The notes: generated by a model not told the origin, from the letters alone. DNA of 18,744 nucleotides from Kouleothrix aurantiaca (GCA_001399705.1 LJCR01000014.1:1-18744), one strand, 5' to 3'; positions 1-6,945 are shown, counted from the stretch's first letter. Translations and numbers: made by a program.

Positions 1-2
1 GG

Positions 3-95
3 AGGAACACCCCCGGCGCGCACGACTGGCTGGCCGCCGAGACACCGGCTACACCGCGCCGAGCCGGTCGACGGAAAGGGCGTGACGAGTCATGA
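3..95 (+). CDS. 3' end of an unidentified upstream gene (partial)
   Basis: An open frame enters from the left edge and ends at TGA 93-95, giving about 30 residues that include GAHDWLAAETPATP and a basic tail. Its stop overlaps the ATG of the next gene as ATGA (92-95), the usual arrangement for translationally coupled genes, which is why I prefer it. A second frame (2-85, ending TGA 83-85) is also open and could instead be the real end. No family can be named from so short a tail. Confidence 0.45.
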   Translation, partial: RNTPGAHDWLAAETPATPRRAGRRKGRDES

Positions 96-1882
96 GCGAC
101 GGTGGGGTGAACCATCCTCAGCAACCAGCTGCATCCGCATCACTGGGTGCGGCGTGGCCGCAGAACCGGCTCGCCGGCCTCCTAGACGAGGCCGAGGCGA
201 TCGCCCATCTCCTCGCCTCAACGATCGCGGAGCACCAGGACCGACGCACGGTCGATGGGCACACCGGGAGCATCCTCATCACCGATCTGCGCGATGGTAT
301 CGCATTGCTGGTGCGCGCGACCACCGTGGCGCTGTGGCTTGACGCTCCCGGTGATGGTCACGGGGACGCGGCCGCGTTTCCGTCGTTGCTGGATGCGCGT
401 GCGCAGGCCGGCGCGCTGCTCCACCCCGATCGTTGGCAGAGTCAGGTTGAACTGCTGGCCGGTCGCCTCGTAGCGAACCAGGCGCTGCAGGGCGATAACC
501 GCACAGCGCTGCTAGAGCTCGCGGGGGAGCTCGCGCGCCAGCTGGAGCAAGTAGGGCAGGCCATCGAGGCGCGTGTGGCCGGGCCACAGCGCGCGAACAC
601 GGCCTGGGCCGTGGAACGGCTCCTGACTGAGCTGGAAGGACTGGAGCAGGCCGACCAGCCCCAGCCCGTACCGATCCCGCTCCTGCCGCCATGGCCCGAG
701 ACGATGTGGCGGATCGCGCCCGATGGCCCTGCCGCGACCGCGACGATTATCGCAGTCGGACGGCAGGCCGCGTGTGATCTCGATCGCGCGCTGCGGCGGG
801 TGCGGCAGGAACCGGCCAGTGCTCCGGCGTATGCGCAGCAGCTCGTGTCGCCGATCGACCGCTCGCTCGATGCCATCCGCCGGGCGCGGGTCGTCTCCGG
901 CGTGCTCGGATTCCTCATCCACCGCGCACGGTATGCGCTTCCGTCCATCACCCCGGTCCCGCTGGTGACGATTGCGCCGTGGGCGATTGCCGGCAGTCCA
1001 CTCCCGACCCTGGAGCAGACGCGGAAGGCGCTCGTCGCGCAACTCATGGCCACCGTTCCCGCCAGCCAGCAGCGCCGGCACACACAGCGCGTGGCCGCGG
1101 GTCTTCGGCGTCTTCTGGCCGCGCTAGAGGAGGCACTGGCCGATATTGATCACCAGGGACGGGCATGCGCCGATAACCAGCTCCGCGCCGAGCGCGAGGC
1201 GGACGCGGCGCTTGCCTCGCTCACCCATGGCGCCGCCGCCGATCCTCGCCCGGAGCCGCCGTGGCGCGACGACGATCAGCGGGCTCAGGCATACCGGCGG
1301 AGGCTCGTCACCTTCGCGCAGGGTCTGTGGGGGCGCGTGCTGCGCATCCAGGACGGCGAGACGTGCCTGGTGTTGGTCCGAGAAGCCCTCGACGCGCGCC
1401 GCTGGGTGCTGCTGCGCGAGGCGGTGCTTCGCCAGCTCGCCGATCTGCGGGAGGCTGGCGAGCGACCCACGCTGGAGGAGTTGCGTCCACGCTGGCAGGC
1501 CCGCACCTGGTGGGTCTGGAATGAGATCGAGGGCGATTCGCTCTTCTCGGATGCCGTCAGCGCCGCAGCCCGCCCGGTGCGCATCCGTGCGCTGCACGAC
1601 CTGATCCGCGCCGATTTGGTGGCGGTCTGTGAGCGGACGGTCGAATCGATCAGCGAGGCGCTACGGGATGCGGTGGTCGCGGAGCAGCGCCTGCGGCGCC
1701 ACAGCCTGGATCCCGTGCCATGGGGACAAGCGGCGCGGGCAGTCTTGGCCGAGATGAGCGCGCAGGAGCGACCGACGCCGCCCACTGTCTGCTGTGATTG
1801 TGGCCGGCCCACGAACAACGGCGCCTATCAGTGCCGGCGGTGCGATCGCATCGAGGAGCGCCGGTATCTAGCCGGCACGTAG
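92..1882 (+). CDS. Uncharacterised 596-residue protein with C-terminal Cys4 zinc ribbon
   Basis: I do not recognise the family. The protein is 596 residues, soluble, and rich in Ala, Arg and Leu, with long amphipathic helical stretches and no membrane segment or signal peptide. The only clear motif is at the very end: Cys567-x2-Cys570 and Cys581-x2-Cys584 (CDCGRP then CRRC), a zinc-ribbon or treble-clef arrangement that often binds nucleic acid or protein. Start ATG 92 overlaps the stop of the preceding open frame by ATGA, suggesting coupling; a weak purine tract (GGAAAGGG, 73-80) lies upstream. Codon use is GC-rich like the neighbours, supporting a real gene. It is followed by a 9-bp hairpin at 1908-1929. 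Function is unknown; a DNA- or RNA-associated role would be a guess from the zinc ribbon alone. Confidence 0.75.
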   Translation: MSDGGVNHPQQPAASASLGAAWPQNRLAGLLDEAEAIAHLLASTIAEHQDRRTVDGHTGSILITDLRDGIALLVRATTVALWLDAPGDGHGDAAAFPSLLDARAQAGALLHPDRWQSQVELLAGRLVANQALQGDNRTALLELAGELARQLEQVGQAIEARVAGPQRANTAWAVERLLTELEGLEQADQPQPVPIPLLPPWPETMWRIAPDGPAATATIIAVGRQAACDLDRALRRVRQEPASAPAYAQQLVSPIDRSLDAIRRARVVSGVLGFLIHRARYALPSITPVPLVTIAPWAIAGSPLPTLEQTRKALVAQLMATVPASQQRRHTQRVAAGLRRLLAALEEALADIDHQGRACADNQLRAEREADAALASLTHGAAADPRPEPPWRDDDQRAQAYRRRLVTFAQGLWGRVLRIQDGETCLVLVREALDARRWVLLREAVLRQLADLREAGERPTLEELRPRWQARTWWVWNEIEGDSLFSDAVSAAARPVRIRALHDLIRADLVAVCERTVESISEALRDAVVAEQRLRRHSLDPVPWGQAARAVLAEMSAQERPTPPTVCCDCGRPTNNGAYQCRRCDRIEERRYLAGT

Positions 1883-1907
1883 TGCGGCCACGCCGGCCAG
1901 ACCAGGA

Positions 1908-1929
1908 TCGCCGATCCACCGATCGGCGA
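1908..1929. terminator. Perfect 9-bp hairpin downstream of the zinc-ribbon gene
   Basis: TCGCCGATC (1908-1916) and GATCGGCGA (1921-1929) are exact reverse complements around a CACC loop, 26 bases after the stop at 1882. There is no following T run, so it is not a classical intrinsic terminator on the + strand; it may still end or stabilise the transcript. Confidence 0.4.
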
Positions 1930-2239
1930 GGAGCCGGTGGAGGAGCGGCCTACGGATCTCCTGAAGCTTCGGCCGGTGCGGGAGCTAGTCCAGCGCCTGC
2001 GCCGCCGGCATTTACGCGATCATCGATGCGCTGAGCCGGCAGCATTGGAGGTTTTCCTGGAGTAGCCAATGGTACCCGGCTGCGGAGCGCTGTGTGTAAC
2101 GGCGCTCCGCCTCCGATGAGGCGCAGCAGATACCTGTCCCCAAGCACCACGACTGGATCAGGTAGCATCGGTTAGTCGGCATAACGAATGGGCGATCAGT
2201 GGGGTTGGAATCAGGATGAGTAATGCGATCAGATCTGCG
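1930..2239. other. Gene-free stretch, no recognisable content
   Basis: A short + strand frame here reads EEPVEERPTDLLKLRPVREL and continues to a stop near 2070, which looks protein-like, but it has no convincing start or RBS and ends after about 45 codons. The rest resembles no gene I can name. It probably contains the outer, unrecognisable part of the decayed IS3 element next to it. Confidence 0.4.
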
Positions 2240-2703
2240 GTCAGCCCGAGCTACGCCATCGGGGATGGCACGGGGGTATGCAGTGTGCACATAGCAACCC
2301 GGCCGCTGGACTGCGCACGTCACAGATCGGGAAGGGATACTGAAAGGTCGACCACGGGATCTGTACCAGCTCCCACGCGCGGGTGACAACCCACACTCGA
2401 CCAGGAATCGGACCGTATCGCGCCGCTCGACGAGCGTTAGGCTTTTCGCCAGCAACTCCTTGAGCGCGTCTGCCTCGAGTTGCACTCTGCCAGGAGCCGC
2501 TTGAGGCGGCCACTCTCCTTTGCGAGAGCCTTGAGACGCTGTGCCTCGGCCATGGTCATGCCTCCGAACTGCTTCTACCAATGGTAGAAGGTCGTCTCAC
2601 TGGTGCTGTGTGCCCAACAGCTCGCGCTGATCGACTGCTCGTCACGCTCGGCTTGCTCCAAGATCTTGATGATCTGCTCGGCCGAAAACTGGAGGTTTTT
2701 CAT
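2240..2703 (-). pseudogene. Decayed IS3-family element: orfA with stop and frameshift, start of orfB
   Basis: Reading the minus strand from ATG 2703-2701, after a GGGAGGA ribosome-binding site, gives the typical IS3 OrfA helix-turn-helix start (MKNLQFSAEQIIKILEQAER, then SETTFYHW). A TAG at 2577-2575 interrupts it where the family normally has Arg in YRWR. Past the stop it continues as KQFGGMTMAEAQRLKALAKE then RLKRLLAE, and a frameshift near 2490 moves the expected tail (LEADALKELLAKS) into another frame. That is followed by an OrfB-like start, VERRDTVRFLVE, with later pieces in a third frame (ELVQIPWSTFQY). No DDE catalytic core can be found, so the element is truncated. It is dead and now forms the upstream flank of the orphan rpoA. 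Confidence 0.8.
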
Positions 2704-2843
2704 GGCTGTCCTCCCGTTCCTGGGCTGACTCTACCGCATCAAACTGCTAGATTTCGGGAGTCATATCATCCACTGCAGCCTCGAGCATTCGGGCAGCTTT
2801 CAAGCGTCATCCAGATCCTGGACCGGGCACGCGGCGTGCTGCA

Positions 2844-2852
2844 TGGTATCAT
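2844..2852 (+). promoter_or_regulatory. Possible extended -10 promoter for the orphan rpoA
   Basis: TGGTATCAT is an extended -10 element (TGn + TATCAT) about 47 bases before ATG 2899. No good -35 lies 16-18 bases upstream, as extended -10 promoters allow. The site is centred in a small inverted repeat, GCATG-GTAT-CATGC (2841-2854). Weak evidence. Confidence 0.3.
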
Positions 2853-2898
2853 GCAAGTTCCACCATTCCTGCAGCACTCTGGACGGGAGAAGGAGCCT

Positions 2899-3873
2899 AT
2901 GACGATGCTTGACATAGTGCCGACGATCACGGTGGTGAGCGCCGGCGAACAATACGGCCGCTTTCAGATCGCGCCGCTGGAGGAAGGCCACGCCGCCGCG
3001 CTCGGGAACGCTCTCCGGCGGGTGCTGCTCTCGTCGATCCCGGGCGCCGCGGTCACCAAAATCAACATCGAGGGCGTGTACCACGAGTTTTCGACGATCC
3101 CTGGGGTCCGCGAGGACGTGCCCGAGCTGGTGCTGAACGTCAAAGGATTGCGGTTTCGGTGCTATGCCGAGCGGCCGGTGCGGGTCGCGCTGGTGCGCCA
3201 CGGGGCCGGCCCGGTCCGCGCCAGCGACATCGACACGCCATCGAATATCGAGGTGGTCAACCCCAACCACTACCTCTGCTCGCTCGACTCGGATGATGCC
3301 GAGCTGTCGATCGAGCTGACCATTGAGCGCGGGCGGGGCGCGCTGCTCGCCGACATGCGCGACGCGCCGCTGCCGATCGGCGAGATCGCGGTCGACGCGA
3401 TCTTCACGCCGATCCCCAAGGTGAATATGGTCGTTGAGCGCCTGGCATCCGCCGGCGAGCTGGCCGCACATGCGGCGGTGCTGCTCGAAATCTGGACCGA
3501 CGGCTCGCTCAAGCCAGGCGACGCCCTCTCCTACGCGGCGCAGCTCCTAGCCCAGTACGCGCAGGCGATCGCCAGCTTCGACCAGTCGGCGGTCGCGGTC
3601 AAGGAGCCGCACGCTCCAGGCGCGGCTATACCTGCGGAGATTTACGATTTGCCGATCGACATCCTGGATTTGACGACGCGCACCTACAACGCCTTGAAGC
3701 GCGCCGACATCACTAAGATCGGCCAGATCCTGGGAAAGGACGACAAGGCCTTGGCCAGCATTCGCAACTTCGGTGCGAAATCGGTCGAAGAGATCAAAGA
3801 CAAGCTGCGTGAACGCGGCTATGGCAACGTCGAGCAGACGCCTGAGCCGGGGCTGGAGCTGGCGGCAGGCTGA
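2899..3873 (+). CDS. rpoA: RNA polymerase alpha subunit (orphan copy)
   Basis: This is a 324-residue alpha subunit, close to the usual 310-330. The NTD dimerisation signature is plain (HAAALGNALRRVLLSSIPGA, then HEFSTIPGVREDV), followed by ERGRG and GEIAVDAIFTPIPKVN. The CTD helix-hairpin-helix region is also complete (LTTRTYNALKRADI, then IRNFGAKSVEEIKDKL), including the Arg that normally contacts UP-element DNA. ATG 2899 is chosen because the family's N-terminus begins just after it and GGGAGAAGGAG precedes it at a good distance; the frame stays open further upstream to 2581 only over relic DNA. Unusually, no ribosomal protein genes flank it: an IS3 relic lies upstream and a DUF192 lipoprotein downstream. 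Some conserved positions differ, for example VNMVVE where VNYRVE is usual. It may be a second, divergent alpha, or the sole copy relocated. Confidence 0.93.
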   Translation: MTMLDIVPTITVVSAGEQYGRFQIAPLEEGHAAALGNALRRVLLSSIPGAAVTKINIEGVYHEFSTIPGVREDVPELVLNVKGLRFRCYAERPVRVALVRHGAGPVRASDIDTPSNIEVVNPNHYLCSLDSDDAELSIELTIERGRGALLADMRDAPLPIGEIAVDAIFTPIPKVNMVVERLASAGELAAHAAVLLEIWTDGSLKPGDALSYAAQLLAQYAQAIASFDQSAVAVKEPHAPGAAIPAEIYDLPIDILDLTTRTYNALKRADITKIGQILGKDDKALASIRNFGAKSVEEIKDKLRERGYGNVEQTPEPGLELAAG

Positions 3874-4121
3874 GGAGGCGCATCGTCACGTGCTGCAGCC
3901 TGGCCCGTACACGGATCGTCGTCGAGGATCCAGACCTGGTCACGTTCGTGCGGCGCCTGGAGCACCAGGCCGATGCATTAGCGCTGAGCCGGGGGCGACA
4001 GGCCCTGCTCAACGTGCGGCTGCGGGACCTGGAGGCATGGAGTCTCCAGCAACTCGAGGCAGTCGCGGATACGCGCGACGGCCTGGTGATTCTGATGATC
4101 GCGCTAAAGAAAAGGAGCGTG
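3874..4121 (+). other. Spacer between rpoA and the DUF192 gene, open in the DUF192 frame
   Basis: The frame of the DUF192 gene stays open back to the rpoA stop and encodes plausible residues (IVVEDPDLVTFVRRLEHQAD and on to LVILMIALKKRSV). The only early start is GTG 3948, without a good ribosome-binding site, and reading from there would bury the lipoprotein signal 58 residues inside the product. I read it as a spacer or the end of an eroded small gene that lost its stop and start, not as part of the lipoprotein. Confidence 0.4.
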
Positions 4122-4598
4122 ATGGCCCGTCAACACTGGTGGACCTGGTCCCTCGGGCTTTGTTTGCTGCTCATCTTGGCAGCCTGCGGCGGGCCGGCCA
4201 GCCCGCCACCGCCAGGACCGGTGATTCCGCTCATGGTCGGCGGCCAGACTGTAAGCGTCGAGGTCGCGGCGACCAACTCGCAGCGCCAGCGCGGGCTCAT
4301 GGGCAGGACCAGCATCCCGGACAATGAGGGCATGCTGTTTGTGTATAAAGTGGATCAGCCGGGGCTCTGGTACTGGATGAAAGATACGCCCACGCCGCTC
4401 TCCATCGCGTTTATCGGCAGCAACAAGCGGATCATCAATATGGCTGATATGCAGCCGATGGACGACAAGACGCACTACACTACCGCGGCGCCCTGCCGCT
4501 ACGTCCTGGAGCTGAATGCGGGCTGGTTCGCCCGCCACGGCGTCAAGCCCGGCGACCAGGTCGAGTTTACCCTCCCGCCCGACCTCAACGTCGATTGA
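4122..4598 (+). CDS. DUF192-family lipoprotein
   Basis: The predicted product is 158 residues. The N-terminus is a lipoprotein signal: MARQHWW, a hydrophobic stretch (SLGLCLLLILAAC) and lipobox LAAC with Cys22 as the lipidated residue, followed by a Pro-rich linker. The rest is one DUF192 domain, recognised from RQRGLMGRTSIPDNEGMLFV, the WYWMKDTPTPLSIAFI core and YVLELNAGW, ending GVKPGDQVEF. ATG 4122 is chosen because AAAGGAG lies just upstream and it places the signal peptide at the N-terminus. DUF192 proteins are small extracytoplasmic beta-rich domains of unknown biochemical role, often met near metal or membrane stress genes. The location outside the membrane matches the DUF305 and thioredoxin lipoproteins downstream. 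Confidence 0.9.
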   Translation: MARQHWWTWSLGLCLLLILAACGGPASPPPPGPVIPLMVGGQTVSVEVAATNSQRQRGLMGRTSIPDNEGMLFVYKVDQPGLWYWMKDTPTPLSIAFIGSNKRIINMADMQPMDDKTHYTTAAPCRYVLELNAGWFARHGVKPGDQVEFTLPPDLNVD

Positions 4599-5029
4599 TG
4601 ACGGTGCGGAACGGCAATCCGGTGCTGCGGTCGGATCGGCCTGGCAGGTTGATAGGTGGGGAGCAAGAGTGCCCGATGTCGGATGGACGACCAGCCGCGA
4701 TCCGTGCAGAGCGTTGCTGCGCGGCGCGCCGGCACAAAGTCTCCCCTCGGCCGCGGCGGATGGACGCTGTTTGCAGCGTCCCCGCTCCTCTCACCGCTCT
4801 GCTGCTTTAGCCACGATGGGGCGCTGACAGGGTTTCGCGCCAATACAGGCTTGGGACAAGTGAAGTGAGATTCGTTCTCTGCGACACAGCGTTCCAGCCA
4901 CATGCGCGTAGGCAGTGATCTCATTCTTCTTGTCCATTGTGGTGCGTTACGCGCCCCCTGTATGAGTGTCACCGCCTCCACCGCTGTGTGCCCTATGCAC
5001 CGCTGACCCGACACCTCCGGGCCGTCTGC
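4599..5029. other. Gene-free stretch with one strong hairpin
   Basis: No coding region is supportable here. The stretch holds a perfect 8-bp hairpin, GGACGCTG (4762-4769) and CAGCGTCC (4774-4781) around TTTG, about 165 bases after the DUF192 stop and without a T run. The short open frames on both strands carry no recognisable domain. Next to the decayed transposase at 5030-5300, this is probably further mobile-element debris. Confidence 0.45.
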
Positions 5030-5300
5030 CCCCTGTTTCCTATCCTCCGCCAGCCCGACAGGCGCCGCGGGAAGAGGCACGGCCAGCAGATCTCCAACGG
5101 TCTAACGCCGGCTGGTCAGCCCGGCCGCCATCGCTGGGTTCCTTGGCACTAGCGCTGCCTCTGCCGCTTCCCACCCCGGTCAATCGGCTGCGCCAGCGCC
5201 TGTCGTAGCGACTCCTGCGGTTGCACAAACTGGTAGTACGCGCCCACCGCTCCAAGTGTATCAGCAACTGCGGCGCGTCCCCGTGCCGGCCTACTTCCGG
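5030..5300 (-). pseudogene. Decayed DDE-type transposase, C-terminal part
   Basis: The minus strand holds the C-terminus of a transposase broken across frames. One frame gives DAPQLLIHLERW, the next continues as AYYQFVQPQESLRQALAQPI and RGGKR, and a third gives PAMAAGLTSRR, a TAG where Trp is expected, then TVGDLLAVPLP. These blocks match the tail of a transposase type common in Chloroflexota and cyanobacteria (pattern: AYYxFxRPHxSLRxxLxxP, RGGKR, TPAMAAGLTxxxWxVxxLL). At least two frameshifts and one stop show that it is inactive. I cannot assign the IS family with certainty, and neither the N-terminal part nor the element ends are visible. Confidence 0.75.
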
Positions 5301-5373
5301 GGCGCTTGGGCCGGCTACATAGATCACACCATCTCCGGCTACGGTAAGCGCGGCCGAGGAGTGCCTGTTCCGA

Positions 5374-5533
5374 GTGGATCTCAACCCGCTGCTCTATGGT
5401 CGCGACGATCGCACAGTGCCGCTCGTCCACGGAGAGCGACTTCATGCGGCGCTGCCGCACAGCCAGCTTACGATACTCGATGGATGGGCACTATGCGGTG
5501 CTTCAGGAGGGAGTGACGGCCCTGCGCAGCTGA
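5374..5533 (+). pseudogene. Remnant of an alpha/beta hydrolase, C-terminal end
   Basis: The + strand reads NPLLYGRDDRTVPLVHGERL and ALPHSQLTILDG, the classic end of an alpha/beta hydrolase fold enzyme in which the GxDD Asp is the catalytic acid. A shift of one frame after DG (near 5485) brings in GHYAVLQEGVTALRS and a TGA at 5531, where GH carries the catalytic His. The nucleophile region and start are missing. The fragment abuts the decayed transposase, which may have removed the 5' part. Confidence 0.7.
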
Positions 5534-5774
5534 CTTACCGTACACGGTCTTCACGAGTCCAGCCGCTGAACTGAATGTCGCCTGAGCCTCCTTCATCCTC
5601 ACATGTAGCATATCCTGCATTGCTGCGTCAAAACACACAGATTCCCCGCCGTTCCTGCCCGCAATGCTCGTTCTTCCGGCTCTTGTTTGACGAGCCTATA
5701 GCTCGAACGTTACGCTTCTCACTCGTTCTGAGGGTTCATCAGAACAATGGATAGGGACTATGAGGAGCTGAAGG
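5534..5774 (+). promoter_or_regulatory. Leader of the DUF305-thioredoxin pair with a 7-bp inverted repeat
   Basis: There is no gene in this stretch. GTTCTGA (5725-5731) and TCAGAAC (5739-5745) are exact reverse complements around a 7-base loop, 30 bases before the DUF305 start, suitable for an operator or a leader hairpin. Upstream, CGAGC-CTATA-GCTCG (5689-5703) is a second small palindrome. A TTGACG-like -35 near 5687 with a poor -10 (TACGCT) is possible but unconvincing. Confidence 0.35.
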
Positions 5775-6467
5775 ATGAGGATTCGACGATTTACTCTTTT
5801 GGCTATGCTTGTGGGCACGCTGCTGCTCAGCGCGTGCGGTGCCGCGCAGCAGGCTGCCTCACCAGGAGCAACTGCGGCTGCATCCGCCCCAGCTGCAACC
5901 ACAGCCCAGGCTGCACCGACCGCCGCAGGTACCACGATGGATCACGGTGGGATGATGGCGACGGCCGCACCAGCGGCGAGCGCGACGGGTGGGATGGATC
6001 ACGGTGCGATGCCAACGGGCGAGAGCAACGCGCCCTATGACGCACAGTTCATCGACAGCATGATTGAGCACCACCAGGGCGCGATCGATATGGCGAATCA
6101 GGCGCTCAAGGAAGCGAGCAGGCCAGAACTGAAGACGCTGGCACAGAATATCATCACTGCCCAGGAGGCAGAGATCAAGCAGATGCAGGACTGGCGCAAG
6201 GCCTGGTATCCTGATCTGGCAGCGACTGGCGGCATGGATATGGATATGGGCGATATGGAAGTGAGCGGCGACACGACCGTGCCGTTCGACCAGCGCTTCA
6301 TCACAGCGATGATCGCCCATCACGAGGGTGCGATCGCCATGGCGAAGGACGCCGGGCAGAAGGCCGAGCATAGCGAGATCAAGACTCTGGCCCAGGCTAT
6401 CATCACCGCCCAGGAGTCCGAAATCACGCAGATGCAGCAGTGGCAGAAGGAATGGTTCGGCCAGTAG
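5775..6467 (+). CDS. DUF305-domain lipoprotein with two DUF305 repeats
   Basis: The product is 230 residues. Residues 1-21 form a lipoprotein signal ending in the lipobox LLSAC (Cys21). An Ala/Thr/Pro-rich linker follows with two Met/His motifs, MDHGGMM and MDHGAM. Then come two tandem DUF305 domains (about 87-147 and 168-229), each with the family core: FIDSMIEHHQGAIDMA and FITAMIAHHEGAIAMA, then ITAQEAEIKQMQ and ITAQESEITQMQ. DUF305 proteins are ferritin-like four-helix proteins often encoded near copper resistance genes; the paired His and Met residues fit extracytoplasmic copper or silver binding (inference). ATG 5775 follows GAGGAGCTGAAGG. The stop is 27 bases before the next gene, so the two are probably co-transcribed. 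The MDHxxM motifs recur in the linker of the P-type ATPase at 12378. Confidence 0.93.
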   Translation: MRIRRFTLLAMLVGTLLLSACGAAQQAASPGATAAASAPAATTAQAAPTAAGTTMDHGGMMATAAPAASATGGMDHGAMPTGESNAPYDAQFIDSMIEHHQGAIDMANQALKEASRPELKTLAQNIITAQEAEIKQMQDWRKAWYPDLAATGGMDMDMGDMEVSGDTTVPFDQRFITAMIAHHEGAIAMAKDAGQKAEHSEIKTLAQAIITAQESEITQMQQWQKEWFGQ

Positions 6468-6494
6468 GCTGCCCGACTGCTGAGGAGGTAGAGT

Positions 6495-6884
6495 ATGCGG
6501 GTGTCACTCATATCCATTGGCCTGCTGGCGCCGCTCCTGACCGTCATGCTCACCCTGCTGAGCGCGTGCGGCGGCAGCCAGCCGGCCGCATCGCTTGAGA
6601 CAGTCGATGGGCCAGCGCTGATCTTCTTCTACACCGATAACTGAGCGCCGTGAGCGCAAACCGCGCCCATCGTGGATGGGCTGGAGCAGACCTACGGCGA
6701 TCGCCTGCGCTTCGTCCGCGTCGATTTCAACTCTTCCGACGGCCAGGCGCTGGCCCAACGCTACAGTGTGCGCGCCCACCCGACGATCGTCGTTATCGAC
6801 CGCACCGGCGTCGCGCGCACCACGGTCTTCGGCGTACCAAAGCGCGAGGAACTGGAGCAGGCAATCGGCACTGTGCTGACCTGA
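6495..6884 (+). CDS. Thioredoxin-fold lipoprotein, predicted selenoprotein with a UxxU active site
   Basis: Read through two in-frame TGA codons (6642-6644 and 6651-6653), this frame gives a complete 129-residue thioredoxin-like lipoprotein. It has a hydrophobic signal with lipobox LSAC (Cys25), then beta strand ALIFFYTDN, Sec50-Ala-Pro-Sec53, AQTAPIVDGLE, RFVRVDFNSS, the cis-Pro loop VRAHPT (Pro96) and a terminal helix EELEQAIGTVL. The two TGA codons sit exactly where thioredoxins carry CxxC; Sec53 to Pro58 equals Cys35 to Pro40 of E. coli thioredoxin. The residue before Sec50 is Asn, not the usual Trp. ATG 6495 follows GAGGAGGT. A conventional gene caller would end the gene at 6644 or restart it at GTG 6672, losing the active site. 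A perfect hairpin after the second TGA fits a SECIS element. The alternative, a pseudogene with two nonsense changes, would need both hits to fall on the catalytic positions alone. Role (inference): extracytoplasmic thiol/selenol reductase or peroxide/metal defence, expressed with DUF305. Confidence 0.8.
6654..6690 (+). promoter_or_regulatory. Candidate bacterial SECIS hairpin
   Basis: GCCCATC (6665-6671) and GATGGGC (6675-6681) form a perfect 7-bp stem with loop GUG (6672-6674). CC (6661-6662) and GG (6683-6684) can extend it past a small internal loop. The loop begins with G, as bacterial SECIS elements require, and lies 18 bases after the second TGA and 27 after the first; both distances fall in the roughly 16-37 base range described for bacterial SECIS. 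The hairpin lies inside the coding region, as expected for bacteria. Confidence 0.65.
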
Positions 6885-6889
6885 TCGCT

Positions 6890-6945
6890 TGAGATGCGTT
6901 CGCTCCAGGTGTACATAACGAACGCGCACCTGGAGCGTCTTCTCA
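6890..6945 (+). terminator. Long inverted repeat after the thioredoxin gene
   Basis: CGCTCCAGGTG (6901-6911) and CACCTGGAGCG (6927-6937) are perfect 11-base reverse complements, flanked by TGAGA (6890-6894) and TCTCA (6941-6945), which also pair. The T content after the stem is modest, so it is a terminator or an RNA-stabilising hairpin. An alternative pairing, GCGTTCG (6896-6902) with CGAACGC (6919-6925), competes with the main stem. Confidence 0.5.

Noticed and set aside
2581..2898. N-terminal extension of rpoA back to ATG 2581
   Set aside because: The extension covers the decayed IS3 orfA in antisense and has no family sequence; ATG 2899 has a good ribosome-binding site and the expected alpha N-terminus.
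3948..4121. GTG 3948 as the start of the DUF192 protein
   Set aside because: It would place the lipoprotein signal internally; ATG 4122 has AAAGGAG upstream and gives a proper signal peptide.
6642..6653. TGA read as tryptophan, or the gene as an ordinary pseudogene
   Set aside because: TGA is used as the normal stop for rpoA, uppP, the ATPase and the thioredoxin gene itself. Two nonsense changes at exactly the two catalytic positions and no other damage are unlikely by chance, though a genome check for Sec machinery is still decisive.
6672..6884. A separate 70-residue gene starting at GTG 6672
   Set aside because: It has no ribosome-binding site, and it would be a thioredoxin fragment lacking the first strand and active site. 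The upstream part in the same frame completes the fold.
6504..6929. A 141-codon minus-strand frame opposite the thioredoxin gene
   Set aside because: It has no recognisable domain or ribosome-binding site and lies opposite a coherent thioredoxin reading.
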